Source: Chryseomicrobium excrementi
GTDB taxonomy: Bacteria; Bacillota; Bacilli; Bacillales_A; Planococcaceae
NCBI RefSeq assembly: GCF_002798305.1
Contig: NZ_PCGR01000003.1
Span: 1-64,000, forward strand
Length of the DNA stretch: 64,000 nt
Direction: 5' to 3'
Within the stretch, counting starts at the first letter, position 1; each line of letters opens with the position of its first letter. Below, piece after piece: positions 11,065-20,385 of the stretch. Under the pieces are notes generated by a model that was given only the letters and a program-made list of their open reading frames with translations, was not told the origin of the DNA and did no database searches. A program made the translations under genes and the position numbers.

Positions 11065-11867
11065 GATCCACTACACAAACTGCAGCAAACAGTGAGCAGG
11101 CAATTCAACAAGCATTACAAGAGCTTGGAATTCGTCGTGACCAAGCATCGATCAAGATTTTAGATGAAGGTAAAAAAGGCTTTCTCGGTCTAGGAGCGAA
11201 GCCTGCAGTTGTGATAGTGAGCGTAAAAGAAGAAGAAGAGGTAAAATCGACTTCTTCTCTGGCATCTCTGATTTCAGACCCGGAGCCAGTTCCAGTCGAA
11301 GAAGCACCGGTACAAGAGCCGGTCGTTGAAGAGACAGAGCCGGTTGACCAGAAACTACAAATAGAAGAGCCTGTTCTAAAGGAGCCTGTTGAGAAATCAG
11401 CTGCTTCAAATGACAAGGCCATCGAAGAATCGATTCTTTATATGAAGCAAGTGGCAGGAGGTATGGGAATCCACGACCTAGATGTCACACATGAAATCGA
11501 AGGGAAGTATGTGCATTTCCAGTTGAACAGTGCGAAAGCGGCTCAGCTCATTGGAAAGCGTGGACAGACACTGAACGCGCTCGAACAGCTCGTTCAGTTA
11601 GTAGCCAACAAACATTCCGGAAACTTCATGATCGTCAAAATCGACGTGGAGAACTACCGCGAGAAGCGCCGAGTCGCGCTTGAACAGCTAGCAGAGCGTA
11701 TGGCTGACAAAGCCCGCCGTTCTGGTGAGAAAGTAGAGTTCGAGCCGATGAACGCTTACGAACGGAAGATCATACACAATGCGCTTTCGACGCATGTCGA
11801 TATCGACACATACTCAGTCGGAACCGATCCACACCGTCACTTGGTCATTGAACCGATCAAAGCATAA
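11061..11867 (+). CDS. jag: Jag/KhpB RNA-binding protein
   Basis: SpoIIIJ-associated RNA-binding protein. It has an N-terminal Jag_N domain (about 1-50, GKKGFLGLGAKPA), an unusually acidic Glu/Pro/Val linker (about 55-115), a KH domain (about 125-205) with the loop IGKRGQT, and a C-terminal R3H domain with NAYERKIIHNAL. 268 aa, longer than the 208 aa of Bacillus subtilis because of the linker. Homologues act with KhpA in RNA binding and cell-envelope control. It overlaps yidC by 4 nt and ends at a terminator. Confidence 0.94.
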   Translation: MRSTTQTAANSEQAIQQALQELGIRRDQASIKILDEGKKGFLGLGAKPAVVIVSVKEEEEVKSTSSLASLISDPEPVPVEEAPVQEPVVEETEPVDQKLQIEEPVLKEPVEKSAASNDKAIEESILYMKQVAGGMGIHDLDVTHEIEGKYVHFQLNSAKAAQLIGKRGQTLNALEQLVQLVANKHSGNFMIVKIDVENYREKRRVALEQLAERMADKARRSGEKVEFEPMNAYERKIIHNALSTHVDIDTYSVGTDPHRHLVIEPIKA

Positions 11868-11870
11868 AAC

Positions 11871-11897
11871 GAGAAGCCCCTCAGTGGGCTTCTTTTT
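11871..11897 (+). terminator. jag terminator
   Basis: Stem GAAGCCC/GGGCTTC with loop CTCAGT followed by TTTTT, 4 nt after the jag stop codon. Confidence 0.88.
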
Positions 11898-11972
11898 GAT
11901 TTGCATATGAATGGATACTCTAAAGAGGGAATTCTGCGTCTTTGAATCCAACTCTACTTTCGAAATTATGAG

Positions 11973-12074
11973 CCTGATATGCCATTTCCCAGGGTATCAG
12001 AGGTTCTGCGAGACCCCGCAGCAGCTTGCGACGAGGAGACTTTCAGGTTCTCCCCTTGGAAATGGTATCTCAGG
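11973..12074. repeat. long palindromic repeat element, copy 1
   Basis: 102-bp imperfect palindrome between jag and mnmE. The outer arms of about 21 bp (CCTGATATGCCATTTCC against CCTGAGATACCATTTCC on the other strand) pair with each other. The interior contains GAGACCCCGCAG and CGACGAGGAG. The same interior, in opposite orientation but with different arms, occurs at 22684-22812. The rest of the 400-bp gap holds two terminators and a DnaA-box pair. Confidence 0.8.
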
Positions 12075-12100
12075 TGAAAAGTAATCTTATAATAGAAACC

Positions 12101-12122
12101 AAAACCGCCAGATGGCGGTTTT
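12101..12122 (+). terminator. hairpin terminator upstream of mnmE
   Basis: Perfect 9-bp stem AAAACCGCC/GGCGGTTTT with a 4-nt loop and A/T tails on both sides. It could act in either direction and isolates mnmE from read-through. Confidence 0.75.
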
Positions 12123-12227
12123 TATGATTCATATTTGTAAGCTGGAGACGAATCGTCACAGTTCCGCAACTAGAGTTTTCCACAAAAATATGCTATTGTA
12201 AGGTGTTAGTGAATTCAACTAAAAACG

Positions 12228-12249
12228 ACTTATCCACGTGTGGATAAGT
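12228..12249. promoter_or_regulatory. head-to-head DnaA-box pair upstream of mnmE
   Basis: Ten-bp perfect inverted arms ACTTATCCAC and GTGGATAAGT separated by GT, forming TTATCCACG (12230-12238) back to back with the perfect complement-strand box TGTGGATAA (12239-12247). It lies 25 nt before the mnmE start, outside oriC. Confidence 0.75.
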
Positions 12250-12274
12250 GTCAGATAGAGGAGAGAAACCAACT

Positions 12275-13660
12275 ATGGAATTTGATACAATTGCAGCGAT
12301 TTCCACACCACTCGGAGAAGGGGCGATCGCAATTGTTCGCCTGAGTGGTCCAGAGGCTGTTTCAATTGCTGATCAGATATTCCGTTCTCCCTCCCATAAA
12401 AAACTTCAGCAAGAAGCGACGCACACCATTCATTATGGCCATCTAGTACGACCAGACACGGAAGAAGTCGTCGAAGAGGTCATGGTGTCCTTGATGCGCG
12501 GTCCAAAGACGTTCACGCGAGAAGACGTCGTGGAGATCAACTGTCATGGCGGACTTGTTACCGTGAACCAGGTACTACAGCTTGTCCTGCGTGCAGGTGC
12601 ACGTATGGCAGAGCCAGGAGAGTTTACAAAACGTGCTTTCCTGAATGGCCGTATCGATTTATCACAAGCAGAAGCGGTTATGGACCTAATTCGTGCGAAG
12701 ACAGATAAAGCGATGCACGTGGCTCTCGGTCAGATGGACGGGCGTTTGTCTCGCTTGATTCAGACATTGCGTCAAGCACTGTTAGAAACACTCGCACAAG
12801 TTGAGGTAAATATCGATTATCCGGAATACGACGATGTAGAAGAGATGACCATCCCTCTGATGCGCGAAAAAGGGACCTGGGTGAAGCAAGAGATTGAAAA
12901 GCTGCTAGAGACTAGCATGCAAGGGAAAATCTTGCGAGAAGGCCTTTCTACGGTCATTGTAGGGCGTCCGAATGTTGGGAAGTCGTCTCTCTTAAACAGT
13001 CTGATTCAAGAAAATAAAGCCATAGTCACAGATATTGCGGGAACGACCCGTGATATCATTGAAGAATACGTCAATGTGCGCGGCGTGCCACTAAAACTTG
13101 TGGATACGGCAGGGATTCGAGAGACGGAAGATATCGTCGAACGCATTGGTGTCGAGCGCTCTCGTCAGGTGTTAAAAGAAGCGGACCTCATCCTTCTCGT
13201 AATGAACCATTCAGAAGCTCTCAGCGAGGAAGACATGCGCCTGATCGAGGCGACACACGGGATGGAGACCATTATCATCGTCAACAAGACGGATCTGCCT
13301 CAGGCACTCGATTATGACCAGCTCGCAGGGCTTGCGGGGCACCGTCGTATCGTTACAACATCGATTCTTCAAGACGAAGGAATCGATGAGCTCGAACAAG
13401 AAATTGCGAAATTGTTCTTTGAAGGCGGAATGCAGGGCGGGGACATGACTTACGTATCCAATGCCCGTCATATTGCGCTTCTTCATCAAGCTAAACAAAC
13501 CATTCAAGATGCATTGGACGCCACAGAAGAGGGCGTTCCAGTCGATATGATTCAAATAGATGTAACACGAACTTGGGAAATACTAGGAGAAATCGTCGGA
13601 GATACCGTAGAAGAAAGTCTGATCGATCAGCTCTTTGCTCAGTTCTGCCTCGGGAAATAA
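12275..13660 (+). CDS. mnmE: tRNA modification GTPase MnmE
   Basis: With MnmG it installs the (carboxymethyl)aminomethyl group on wobble uridine 34 of certain tRNAs. The N-terminal folate-binding domain is followed by a GTPase inserted in the helical domain: GRPNVGKS at 230-237, the AGTTRD switch, DTAG at 277-280 and NKTD at 337-340. The catalytic C-terminal motif is FCLGK (Cys458). I start at the ATG at 12275 (461 aa), preceded by GAGGAG. The GTG at 12248 lies inside the DnaA-box palindrome and gives a non-conserved extension. mnmG follows after 19 nt. Confidence 0.97.
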   Translation: MEFDTIAAISTPLGEGAIAIVRLSGPEAVSIADQIFRSPSHKKLQQEATHTIHYGHLVRPDTEEVVEEVMVSLMRGPKTFTREDVVEINCHGGLVTVNQVLQLVLRAGARMAEPGEFTKRAFLNGRIDLSQAEAVMDLIRAKTDKAMHVALGQMDGRLSRLIQTLRQALLETLAQVEVNIDYPEYDDVEEMTIPLMREKGTWVKQEIEKLLETSMQGKILREGLSTVIVGRPNVGKSSLLNSLIQENKAIVTDIAGTTRDIIEEYVNVRGVPLKLVDTAGIRETEDIVERIGVERSRQVLKEADLILLVMNHSEALSEEDMRLIEATHGMETIIIVNKTDLPQALDYDQLAGLAGHRRIVTTSILQDEGIDELEQEIAKLFFEGGMQGGDMTYVSNARHIALLHQAKQTIQDALDATEEGVPVDMIQIDVTRTWEILGEIVGDTVEESLIDQLFAQFCLGK

Positions 13661-13679
13661 AGGAAGAGAGGAAGAGACT

Positions 13680-15569
13680 ATGCGTACATTTGAAGCAGGC
13701 ACATACGATGTCATCGTCATTGGTGCCGGGCACGCTGGTGTAGAAGCAGCACTTGCTGCAGCCAATATGGGTGCCAAAACACTCGCATTAACTATAAATT
13801 TAGATATGATAGCCTTCATGCCATGTAACCCATCTGTAGGAGGGCCGGCAAAAGGAATCGTTGTCCGTGAAATCGATGCACTTGGAGGAGCTATGGGGAA
13901 AGTAATTGACCGTACCCACATCCAAATGCGTATGTTGAATACAGGGAAAGGCCCTGCTGTCCGCGCACTACGTGCACAGGCAGATAAAGTCTTATACCAA
14001 CAAGAAATGAAGCGTCTGATGGAAGAGCAGCCAAATCTTTCTGTACATCAGGCCGTTGTAGAAGAGCTGATTGTAGAAGAGAACGAAGTCAAAGGGGTTA
14101 TCACTCAAGTAGGGGCTATCTACCACGCGAAGACAGTCGTTGTCACAACAGGTACGTTCTTACGCGGAGAAATCATTATTGGAGACCTGAAGTACTCATC
14201 AGGCCCAAACAACCAGCAGCCATCTATCAAGCTAGCTGACAACTTGCGTGAACTTGGCTTTGACTTGGTGCGTTTCAAAACAGGAACACCGCCACGCGTC
14301 AATTCCAACACGATTGACTACTCAAAGACAGAAATCCAGCCAGGAGACGATGTCCCACGAGCGTTCAGCTTTGAGACAACGGAATTCATCATGGACCAAC
14401 TGCCATGCTGGTTGACGTATACAGGGGAGAAGACCCACCAGATCATTGAAGAAAACTTGCATCTATCTCCAATGTATTCAGGAATGATCAAAGGGACAGG
14501 TCCTCGTTATTGCCCTTCTATTGAAGACAAAATCGTGCGTTTCAATGACAAGCCACGTCATCAGATCTTCTTAGAGCCAGAAGGCCGCAATACTAAAGAA
14601 GTATACGTACAGGGCTTATCTACAAGCCTTCCAGAGCACGTCCAGCGCCGTCTGTTAGAAAGCATCCCAGGACTTGAAAAAGCCGAGATGATGCGTGCAG
14701 GGTACGCGATTGAGTATGATGCGATGGTACCGACGCAACTATGGCCGACACTTGAGACGAAAAAAATCAAGAATCTTTATACAGCGGGACAGATTAACGG
14801 AACGTCAGGATACGAAGAAGCAGCAGGACAAGGCCTCATGGCTGGAATTAATGCAGCTCGCCGTGCTAAAGACGAAGAAGAAGTCGTATTAAGCCGTTCA
14901 GACGCGTATATCGGTGTGTTGATTGACGACTTAGTGACAAAAGGCACGAACGAGCCTTACCGCTTGTTAACATCTCGTGCAGAGTACCGTCTACTCTTAC
15001 GTCACGATAACGCAGATCTTCGTCTTACAGAACTTGCATACCAGATTGGTTTAATCAGCGATGAGCGCCATGACCGTTTCCTTGCGAAAAAAGATGCGAT
15101 TGAAAAAGAACTCGCACGTCTTCGTAGCATCATTATCAAGCCGAACGAAGAGACGCAAAGCTTGATCCGTTCTATCGGAGGAAGTGAGCTGAAAGACGGG
15201 ATTCGTGCATCAGACCTATTGAAACGTACTGAAATGAACTATGACTTGGTGGCACAACTGGTTCCATCTGAAGATGAGTTATCTGAAGATGTAAAAGAGC
15301 AGATTGAAATCCAAGTGAAATACGAAGGCTATATTGAGAAGTCACTTCAACAAGTAGACAAGCTGAAGAAGATGGAAGACAAAAAGATTCCAGAAAACAT
15401 CGATTACGATGCCATCTCAGGTCTAGCAACAGAAGCACGCCAAAAATTGAAAGAAGTCTTACCGCTATCAATTGCTCAAGCTTCTCGTATTTCCGGAGTG
15501 AATCCAGCCGATATCTCGATCTTACTGGTATATATCGAACAAGGACGCATCGCCAAAGTCTCAAGTTAA
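13680..15569 (+). CDS. mnmG: tRNA uridine-5-carboxymethylaminomethyl modification enzyme MnmG
   Basis: FAD-dependent partner of MnmE in wobble-uridine modification. The dinucleotide-binding motif is GAGHAG at 15-20, and the conserved [13 protein letters not shown] lies near residues 365-380. I start at the ATG at 13680 (629 aa, the normal length), after GAGAGGAAGAG. An in-frame start 45 nt upstream would overlap mnmE. rsmG starts 10 nt after the stop codon. Confidence 0.97.
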   Translation: MRTFEAGTYDVIVIGAGHAGVEAALAAANMGAKTLALTINLDMIAFMPCNPSVGGPAKGIVVREIDALGGAMGKVIDRTHIQMRMLNTGKGPAVRALRAQADKVLYQQEMKRLMEEQPNLSVHQAVVEELIVEENEVKGVITQVGAIYHAKTVVVTTGTFLRGEIIIGDLKYSSGPNNQQPSIKLADNLRELGFDLVRFKTGTPPRVNSNTIDYSKTEIQPGDDVPRAFSFETTEFIMDQLPCWLTYTGEKTHQIIEENLHLSPMYSGMIKGTGPRYCPSIEDKIVRFNDKPRHQIFLEPEGRNTKEVYVQGLSTSLPEHVQRRLLESIPGLEKAEMMRAGYAIEYDAMVPTQLWPTLETKKIKNLYTAGQINGTSGYEEAAGQGLMAGINAARRAKDEEEVVLSRSDAYIGVLIDDLVTKGTNEPYRLLTSRAEYRLLLRHDNADLRLTELAYQIGLISDERHDRFLAKKDAIEKELARLRSIIIKPNEETQSLIRSIGGSELKDGIRASDLLKRTEMNYDLVAQLVPSEDELSEDVKEQIEIQVKYEGYIEKSLQQVDKLKKMEDKKIPENIDYDAISGLATEARQKLKEVLPLSIAQASRISGVNPADISILLVYIEQGRIAKVSS

Positions 15570-15579
15570 GGAGAACGTC

Positions 15580-16296
15580 ATGAACGAACAACAATTTATA
15601 GAAGCTTTAAAAGAAAAGGGAATCGAGTTAACGGACCATCAAATCAAGCAGTTCAAGAAGTATTTTGAACTGCTTGTAGAATGGAACGAAAAGATGAATT
15701 TGACAGCAATTACGGAACAAGAAGATGTATACCTTAAGCACTTCTATGATTCGATTTCAGCTGCATTTTATGTAGACTTTTCGAAACCATTAACTGTTTG
15801 TGATGTTGGAGCAGGAGCAGGGTTTCCAAGTCTGCCAATGAAAATCTGTTTCCCTGAGATGCGCGTCACCATCGTAGATTCTCTAAATAAACGTATTCAG
15901 TTCTTGAATCATCTAAGCGATCAACTAGGACTTGAAAATGTTACATTCATCCATGCCCGTGCTGAAGAATTCGGCCAAAATGCAACCTATCGAGAAACTT
16001 TTGATGTGGTTACTGCACGCGCTGTAGCTCGCTTGTCTGTACTATCTGAACTGTGTGTACCACTAGTGAAGGTAGGAGGCCGCTTCGTCGCAATGAAAGC
16101 AGCTTCAGCAGAAGATGAACTAAAGGATGCGAAGAAAGCCTTGCAGGTTCTAGGAGCTCAACTAGAAGAGGATCATGCGTTTCAATTGCCTGTAGAAAAC
16201 AGTGAACGAAAACTTTATGTATTCTCTAAACAAAAAGCGACACCAAAAAAATATCCCCGTAAACCAGGGACACCCAATAAAACTCCAATCCAGTAA
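15580..16296 (+). CDS. rsmG: 16S rRNA (guanine-N7) methyltransferase RsmG
   Basis: SAM-dependent enzyme methylating G527 (Escherichia coli numbering) of 16S rRNA. The SAM-binding loop is [12 protein letters not shown] near residues 75-86, followed by [14 protein letters not shown]. 238 aa, with a basic proline-rich tail. AAGGAG precedes the ATG at good distance. A perfect parS site begins 2 nt after its stop codon. Confidence 0.96.
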   Translation: MNEQQFIEALKEKGIELTDHQIKQFKKYFELLVEWNEKMNLTAITEQEDVYLKHFYDSISAAFYVDFSKPLTVCDVGAGAGFPSLPMKICFPEMRVTIVDSLNKRIQFLNHLSDQLGLENVTFIHARAEEFGQNATYRETFDVVTARAVARLSVLSELCVPLVKVGGRFVAMKAASAEDELKDAKKALQVLGAQLEEDHAFQLPVENSERKLYVFSKQKATPKKYPRKPGTPNKTPIQ

Positions 16297-16298
16297 AA

Positions 16299-16314
16299 TG
16301 TTCCACGTGAAACA
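16299..16314. promoter_or_regulatory. parS site upstream of noc
   Basis: Perfect palindromic parS TGTTCCACGTGAAACA in the rsmG-noc gap, the nucleation site for ParB loading. A parS in front of noc is also known in Bacillus subtilis. Confidence 0.93.
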
Positions 16315-16369
16315 TTTAATCTTCTCTTGATTTGTGATAGATTAGTAATAGAAGGTGGTGCACGTTTAG

Positions 16370-17254
16370 ATGAAAAGTCCTTTTTCCAGGCTCTTTGGCG
16401 GTACAGATAAAGGGAAAGATAAAGAACAGCTTCCTGAGGAGGCGGCGACAACTTCAACAGCCGTAGAAGAAGTCGTACATATTCCAATTGGGAACATCGT
16501 ACCTAATAAGTATCAGCCGCGAACAGTTTTTGATGATTCAAAAATCGAAGAGCTTGCCCGCACGATTCGGACACATGGAATTATTCAGCCGATCGTGTTA
16601 AGGGAAATCGAATCCGGTCACTATGAGATCATTGCAGGTGAACGTCGCTTCCGTGCGATGAGCAAACTAGAGTGGACAGAAGTTCCTGCAATCGTTCGAA
16701 ATTTATCAGATAAAGAGACTGCCTCTGTTGCGCTTATTGAGAACTTACAACGTGAAGAATTGACAGCTATTGAAGAAGCGCTCGCATACCAGCAGTTAAT
16801 TGAATTACATGAATTGACGCAAGAAGCACTGGCCCAACGATTAGGGAAGGGTCAATCTACCGTTGCCAATAAGATCAGACTATTGAAGTTGCCACAGCAA
16901 GTACAGGATGCGATTTTGACAAAAGAGCTATCTGAACGACATGCCCGTGCATTGATGAAAGTTAAGGATGAGCCGCTCCAACTTGAGCTCTTGTCTCAAG
17001 CTATCAGTGAACAATTGAGCGTGAAACAACTCGAGGAACGCATTGCAGCACTGCAGAAAAAGACAGTAGAGACAGATAAAAAGACGTCTCCCAAGCCACG
17101 ACGTAAGATGGTTAATAAAGATGTCCGAATCGCTCTCAACACCTTAAAGCAGTCGCTGACGATGATTTCAAAAAGTGGAATTGACTTTGAAACACAAGAA
17201 GAAGATCAAGATGACTATTACCAAGTAGTGATTAAAATCCCTAAACGAAAATAA
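16370..17254 (+). CDS. noc: nucleoid occlusion protein Noc
   Basis: ParB-family DNA-binding protein that stops FtsZ rings forming over the nucleoid. The N-terminal [11 protein letters not shown] is an amphipathic membrane-targeting segment like that of Bacillus subtilis Noc. It has NKYQPR at about 46-51, the CTP-binding GERRFR motif at 90-95 and a helix-turn-helix near 145-175. The N-terminal segment and the gene order (rsmG-noc-parA-parB) separate it from the ParB at 18133. 294 aa. A perfect copy of the published Noc-site palindrome occurs at 33046. Confidence 0.94.
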   Translation: MKSPFSRLFGGTDKGKDKEQLPEEAATTSTAVEEVVHIPIGNIVPNKYQPRTVFDDSKIEELARTIRTHGIIQPIVLREIESGHYEIIAGERRFRAMSKLEWTEVPAIVRNLSDKETASVALIENLQREELTAIEEALAYQQLIELHELTQEALAQRLGKGQSTVANKIRLLKLPQQVQDAILTKELSERHARALMKVKDEPLQLELLSQAISEQLSVKQLEERIAALQKKTVETDKKTSPKPRRKMVNKDVRIALNTLKQSLTMISKSGIDFETQEEDQDDYYQVVIKIPKRK

Positions 17255-17263
17255 TCCATTTCA

Positions 17264-17297
17264 GCATCTTTGCCGTCAATGCAAAGGTGCTTTTTTT
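17264..17297 (+). terminator. noc terminator
   Basis: Stem GCATCTTTGC/GCAAAGGTGC (one wobble or mismatch) with loop CGTCAAT, followed by seven T. Confidence 0.88.
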
Positions 17298-17378
17298 GTG
17301 AATGTTACGCACATGTAATACTAAAATTGAAAAAATTTGATAGAATAAGAGATATGAGCTTAGAAAGAAGGTGCAAGA

Positions 17379-18140
17379 GTGGGAAGAATCATCGCCATCG
17401 CCAACCAAAAAGGCGGAGTGGGCAAAACGACCACGTCTGTGAACCTCAGTGCCTGCCTTGCATATTTGGGCAAGAAGGTATTACTTGTTGATATTGACCC
17501 TCAGGGCAATGCCTCAAGTGGGGTAGGCGTGAACAAAGGGGAAATCGATCAGTGCATCTATGATGTGCTAATTGATGATGTCCCTGTGAAAGACATTATT
17601 GTAGAGACCAAAGTAGAGAACCTACATATAGTACCTGCAACGATTTCATTGGCAGGGGCAGAAATTGAACTTGTCTCGACCATTTCACGGGAAGTCCGGT
17701 TGAAACGTTCTTTAGAGGAAGTCAGTCCGTATTATGACTACGTCATTATTGATTGTCCACCGTCATTAGGTCTCCTAACGATCAACTCTCTCACAGCTTC
17801 GGATGCGATCATCATTCCGGTACAATGTGAATTTTATGCATTAGAAGGTCTGAGTCAATTGCTCAGTACCATTCGTCTTGTACAAAAACACTTAAATAAG
17901 AACCTTACGATTGACGGTGTCTTGTTGACAATGTTCGATGCTCGGACTAATCTGGGAATTCAGGTCATTGAAGAAGTGAAGAAGTACTTCCAAGACAAAG
18001 TCTATAAAACAATTATTCCAAGAAATGTCCGCTTGTCAGAGGCGCCAAGTCATGGCGAACCTATTATCATTTATGATCCAAAATCACGGGGTGCTGAAGT
18101 GTACCTGGAACTTGCGAAGGAAGTGATTAAGCATGGCTAA
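17379..18140 (+). CDS. parA: chromosome partitioning ATPase ParA/Soj
   Basis: Walker-type ParA ATPase that works with ParB-parS in origin segregation and, in Bacillus subtilis, regulates DnaA. The deviant Walker A KGGVGKTT spans residues 11-18, with VDIDPQGNASSG and IIDCPPSLG further on. 253 aa. Starts at GTG 17379 behind AGAAGGTG. It overlaps parB by 8 nt. Confidence 0.96.
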   Translation: MGRIIAIANQKGGVGKTTTSVNLSACLAYLGKKVLLVDIDPQGNASSGVGVNKGEIDQCIYDVLIDDVPVKDIIVETKVENLHIVPATISLAGAEIELVSTISREVRLKRSLEEVSPYYDYVIIDCPPSLGLLTINSLTASDAIIIPVQCEFYALEGLSQLLSTIRLVQKHLNKNLTIDGVLLTMFDARTNLGIQVIEEVKKYFQDKVYKTIIPRNVRLSEAPSHGEPIIIYDPKSRGAEVYLELAKEVIKHG

Positions 18141-18978
18141 AGGTTTAGGTAAAGGAATCAATGCTCTGTTTCCGGGAGAAGACCGCAACACAGAAGAACG
18201 TGTCGAACAGATTGAGTTAAAGCTTATCAAACCCAATCCTTATCAGCCACGTAAAATTTTTGATCAGCAGGCATTAGAAGAATTAAGTGCTTCGATTAAA
18301 GAACATGGTGTGTTGCAACCCATTATGCTTCGTAAGAAAGGCAGTAAGTATGAAATCGTCGTGGGAGAACGCCGTTTCCGAGCTTCTCAGCTAGCAGGAC
18401 TCAACGAGATTCCAGCAGTCGTCCGTAATTTAGATGACCGCGAAATGATGGAGCTGGCTATTCTAGAGAACCTGCAGCGTGAAGATCTAACAGCTATTGA
18501 AGAAGCGGAAGCTTATCAGAAACTGATGGATACACTCGACCTTACGCAAGAACAACTTGCTTTTCGTTTAGGGAAGAGTCGTCCGCACATCGCAAACCAT
18601 TTGCGTCTTCTAGTTTTACCAGAAGAAGCGAAGAAAGCAATTTCAGCTGGAGTCATTACAATGGGGCATGGGAAAGCTCTTTTAGGACTTAAGAAAAAGA
18701 AGAACATCCCATTGATTCTAGAGAAAACAACAAAAGAACAATTGAATGTTCGCCAGTTAGAAGCACTCGTACAACGTCTAAATGAAAATGTTCCACGTGA
18801 AACAATTCAAAAAGATAAGAAAGATATTTTCACTATCGAGAAGGAATCTGAATTGCGGGAACGCTTCGGAACAGGTGTTAAAATCAATCATTCTAAAGAT
18901 CAAGACAAAGGAAAGATTGAAATCGACTTCTATTCTAAGGATGATTTAGAACGAATTTTAGAACTATTAGAGAAGTAA
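18133..18978 (+). CDS. parB: chromosome partitioning protein ParB/Spo0J
   Basis: CTP-dependent DNA clamp that loads at parS and recruits SMC. Features in order: N-terminal MAKGLGKGINALFPG, the NPYQPR box near 35-40, CTPase motif GERRFR at 78-83, ENLQREDLTAIEEAEAY, a helix-turn-helix, then a C-terminal dimerisation region. 281 aa. Its coding sequence contains a perfect parS around codons 219-224, so the gene carries its own binding site. Confidence 0.96.
   Translation: MAKGLGKGINALFPGEDRNTEERVEQIELKLIKPNPYQPRKIFDQQALEELSASIKEHGVLQPIMLRKKGSKYEIVVGERRFRASQLAGLNEIPAVVRNLDDREMMELAILENLQREDLTAIEEAEAYQKLMDTLDLTQEQLAFRLGKSRPHIANHLRLLVLPEEAKKAISAGVITMGHGKALLGLKKKKNIPLILEKTTKEQLNVRQLEALVQRLNENVPRETIQKDKKDIFTIEKESELRERFGTGVKINHSKDQDKGKIEIDFYSKDDLERILELLEK
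18789..18804. promoter_or_regulatory. parS site within parB
   Basis: Perfect TGTTCCACGTGAAACA, read in frame as part of NVPRETI. Bacillus subtilis spo0J has a parS at the equivalent place. Confidence 0.93.
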
Positions 18979-18985
18979 GCACGGA

Positions 18986-19020
18986 CCTATTTCCGCACGA
19001 TGGAAATAGGTTTCCTTTTT
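18986..19020 (+). terminator. parB terminator
   Basis: Perfect stem CCTATTTCC/GGAAATAGG with a 7-nt loop, followed by TTTCCTTTTT. Confidence 0.85.
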
Positions 19021-19062
19021 ATATAGAAGCAGCGAACTGAATAAGAAAAGTAGGGATGAAGT

Positions 19063-19767
19063 ATGGTGTTGTGGGGAACACTGGTCAATGCATTACTCAT
19101 TGTAGTCGGTGCAATTGCCGGTAGATTGTTAAAAGGGATACCCGACCGAATGAAGGAGACGGTTATGTATGCCATCGGGCTCGCTGTAGCCGTTATGGGA
19201 ATTCAAATGTCTTTTGAAAGCACCAACTTTATTATTGTCATCATCAGTTTAGTAGTCGGTGCTGTGCTCGGTGAGTGGTGGGACTTAGACAAACAACTCA
19301 ATCGCCTTGGACACTGGCTAGAGAAGAACATGAGTAAAGGTGGGAATGAAGGAGTTATTGCACAAGGGTTCGTGACCGCAACCTTAATCTTTGTCATTGG
19401 AGCGATGGGGGTCCTCGGGGCACTGAACAGTGGACTTCGTAATGATCACGAACTGCTCATCAGTAAAGGGATTATTGATGGCTTTACGTCCATCTTGTTA
19501 TCTGCAACATTAGGTATTGGGGTTCTGTTGTCCGCTATACCGGTCGCTTTATACCAAGGGAGCATTGCTCTCTTTGCTACACAGATTACTCGTCTCGTTC
19601 CCGATGAGGCCATGACACTGTTCTTAAGTGAAATGACCGCTACGGGAGGTATTATGATTTTAGCTATCGGTTTGAACCTGATCGGCATCACCAAAGTGCG
19701 AGTGGCTAATTTGCTGCCAAGTCTGTTGGTCGTGGCACTCTATGTGGCTGTGACATTTGGCTTTTAG
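19063..19767 (+). CDS. DUF554 family membrane protein
   Basis: 234-aa polytopic membrane protein of the DUF554 (YdfK/YqgA-like) family. It starts MVLWGTLVNALLIVVGAIAGRLLKG, with repeated small-residue-rich helices, RMKETVMYAIGLAVAVMG and a conserved MTATGGIMILAIGLNL near the C-terminus. A transport role has been suggested for the family, but the substrate is unknown to me. It commonly follows spo0J in Bacillales. Its last 62 nt overlap the convergent yyaC. Confidence 0.85.
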   Translation: MVLWGTLVNALLIVVGAIAGRLLKGIPDRMKETVMYAIGLAVAVMGIQMSFESTNFIIVIISLVVGAVLGEWWDLDKQLNRLGHWLEKNMSKGGNEGVIAQGFVTATLIFVIGAMGVLGALNSGLRNDHELLISKGIIDGFTSILLSATLGIGVLLSAIPVALYQGSIALFATQITRLVPDEAMTLFLSEMTATGGIMILAIGLNLIGITKVRVANLLPSLLVVALYVAVTFGF

Positions 19768-20305
19768 CCAAGTAGCGGTGCCAAGCGAGAAATAACGAAT
19801 TAGAAATGACTCGAGCAAGGCCATGAGTAATATGAAGTCGCGTTGTTTGTAATGTCTCGATGCCTTCAGCGTGGCCATGATTGACAACGGCTTTAATGGA
19901 ATACGTTCCTACGGCAGGAAGCGTCTTGTGTACTGCTTTTCCTGGCCAAAGCGGTCCATTTTCCAGTAAAATATCCCCGATGGCTCGCAAGTTACCTAGG
20001 CAGGCATCAATTGCCACAGTTGGCTCGGTGGCATCGTCTTGCTTTAAATTTTCAAGCGTATCCTCTAAATTAAGAGCATGGACGGGGTGATCTAATGAAC
20101 CCAAAATCCGAAGTGGAAAGCTCTTATATAAGGATAGAAACAATCCAGTCAATGGCCCAAACGCATCTTCTGTAGAACGATCGGTACCAATGCAGATGAA
20201 TGTAAGTCTAGGGTCTTCAAAGGGCAGGGTTTCAAGAAATGCTGAACTGAGTTGCCGAATGCCATTGGATTGTTCGAAATGGATTGAATAAGGAGTAGGA
20301 TTCAT
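19706..20305 (-). CDS. yyaC: YyaC family putative sporulation protein
   Basis: 199-aa protein of the YyaC/DUF1256 family, related to the germination protease fold. The hallmark is FICIGTDRSTEDAFGPLTG near residues 36-54, followed by VAIDACLGN and GTYSIKAVVNHGH. In Bacillus subtilis the gene is sporulation-associated, which suggests a spore-forming lineage. It is the only leftward gene among its neighbours. The final ~20 residues run into the DUF554 gene and look like an extension. GGAAAGGCGG lies upstream of the ATG. Confidence 0.88.
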   Translation of the reverse strand: MNPTPYSIHFEQSNGIRQLSSAFLETLPFEDPRLTFICIGTDRSTEDAFGPLTGLFLSLYKSFPLRILGSLDHPVHALNLEDTLENLKQDDATEPTVAIDACLGNLRAIGDILLENGPLWPGKAVHKTLPAVGTYSIKAVVNHGHAEGIETLQTTRLHITHGLARVISNSLFLAWHRYLAKSQMSQPHRVPRPTDLAAN

Positions 20306-20385
20306 AGAATATCCGCCTTTCCAGCTGTAGTTCTATCAGTTTATGTAGAACTCACTAATTTTATTCACAAAAAAGGAGGTTCTCT

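Noticed and set aside
12248-12274. upstream GTG start for mnmE
   Set aside because: Lies in the DnaA-box palindrome, lacks a ribosome site of its own, and the ATG at 12275 gives the conserved N-terminus.
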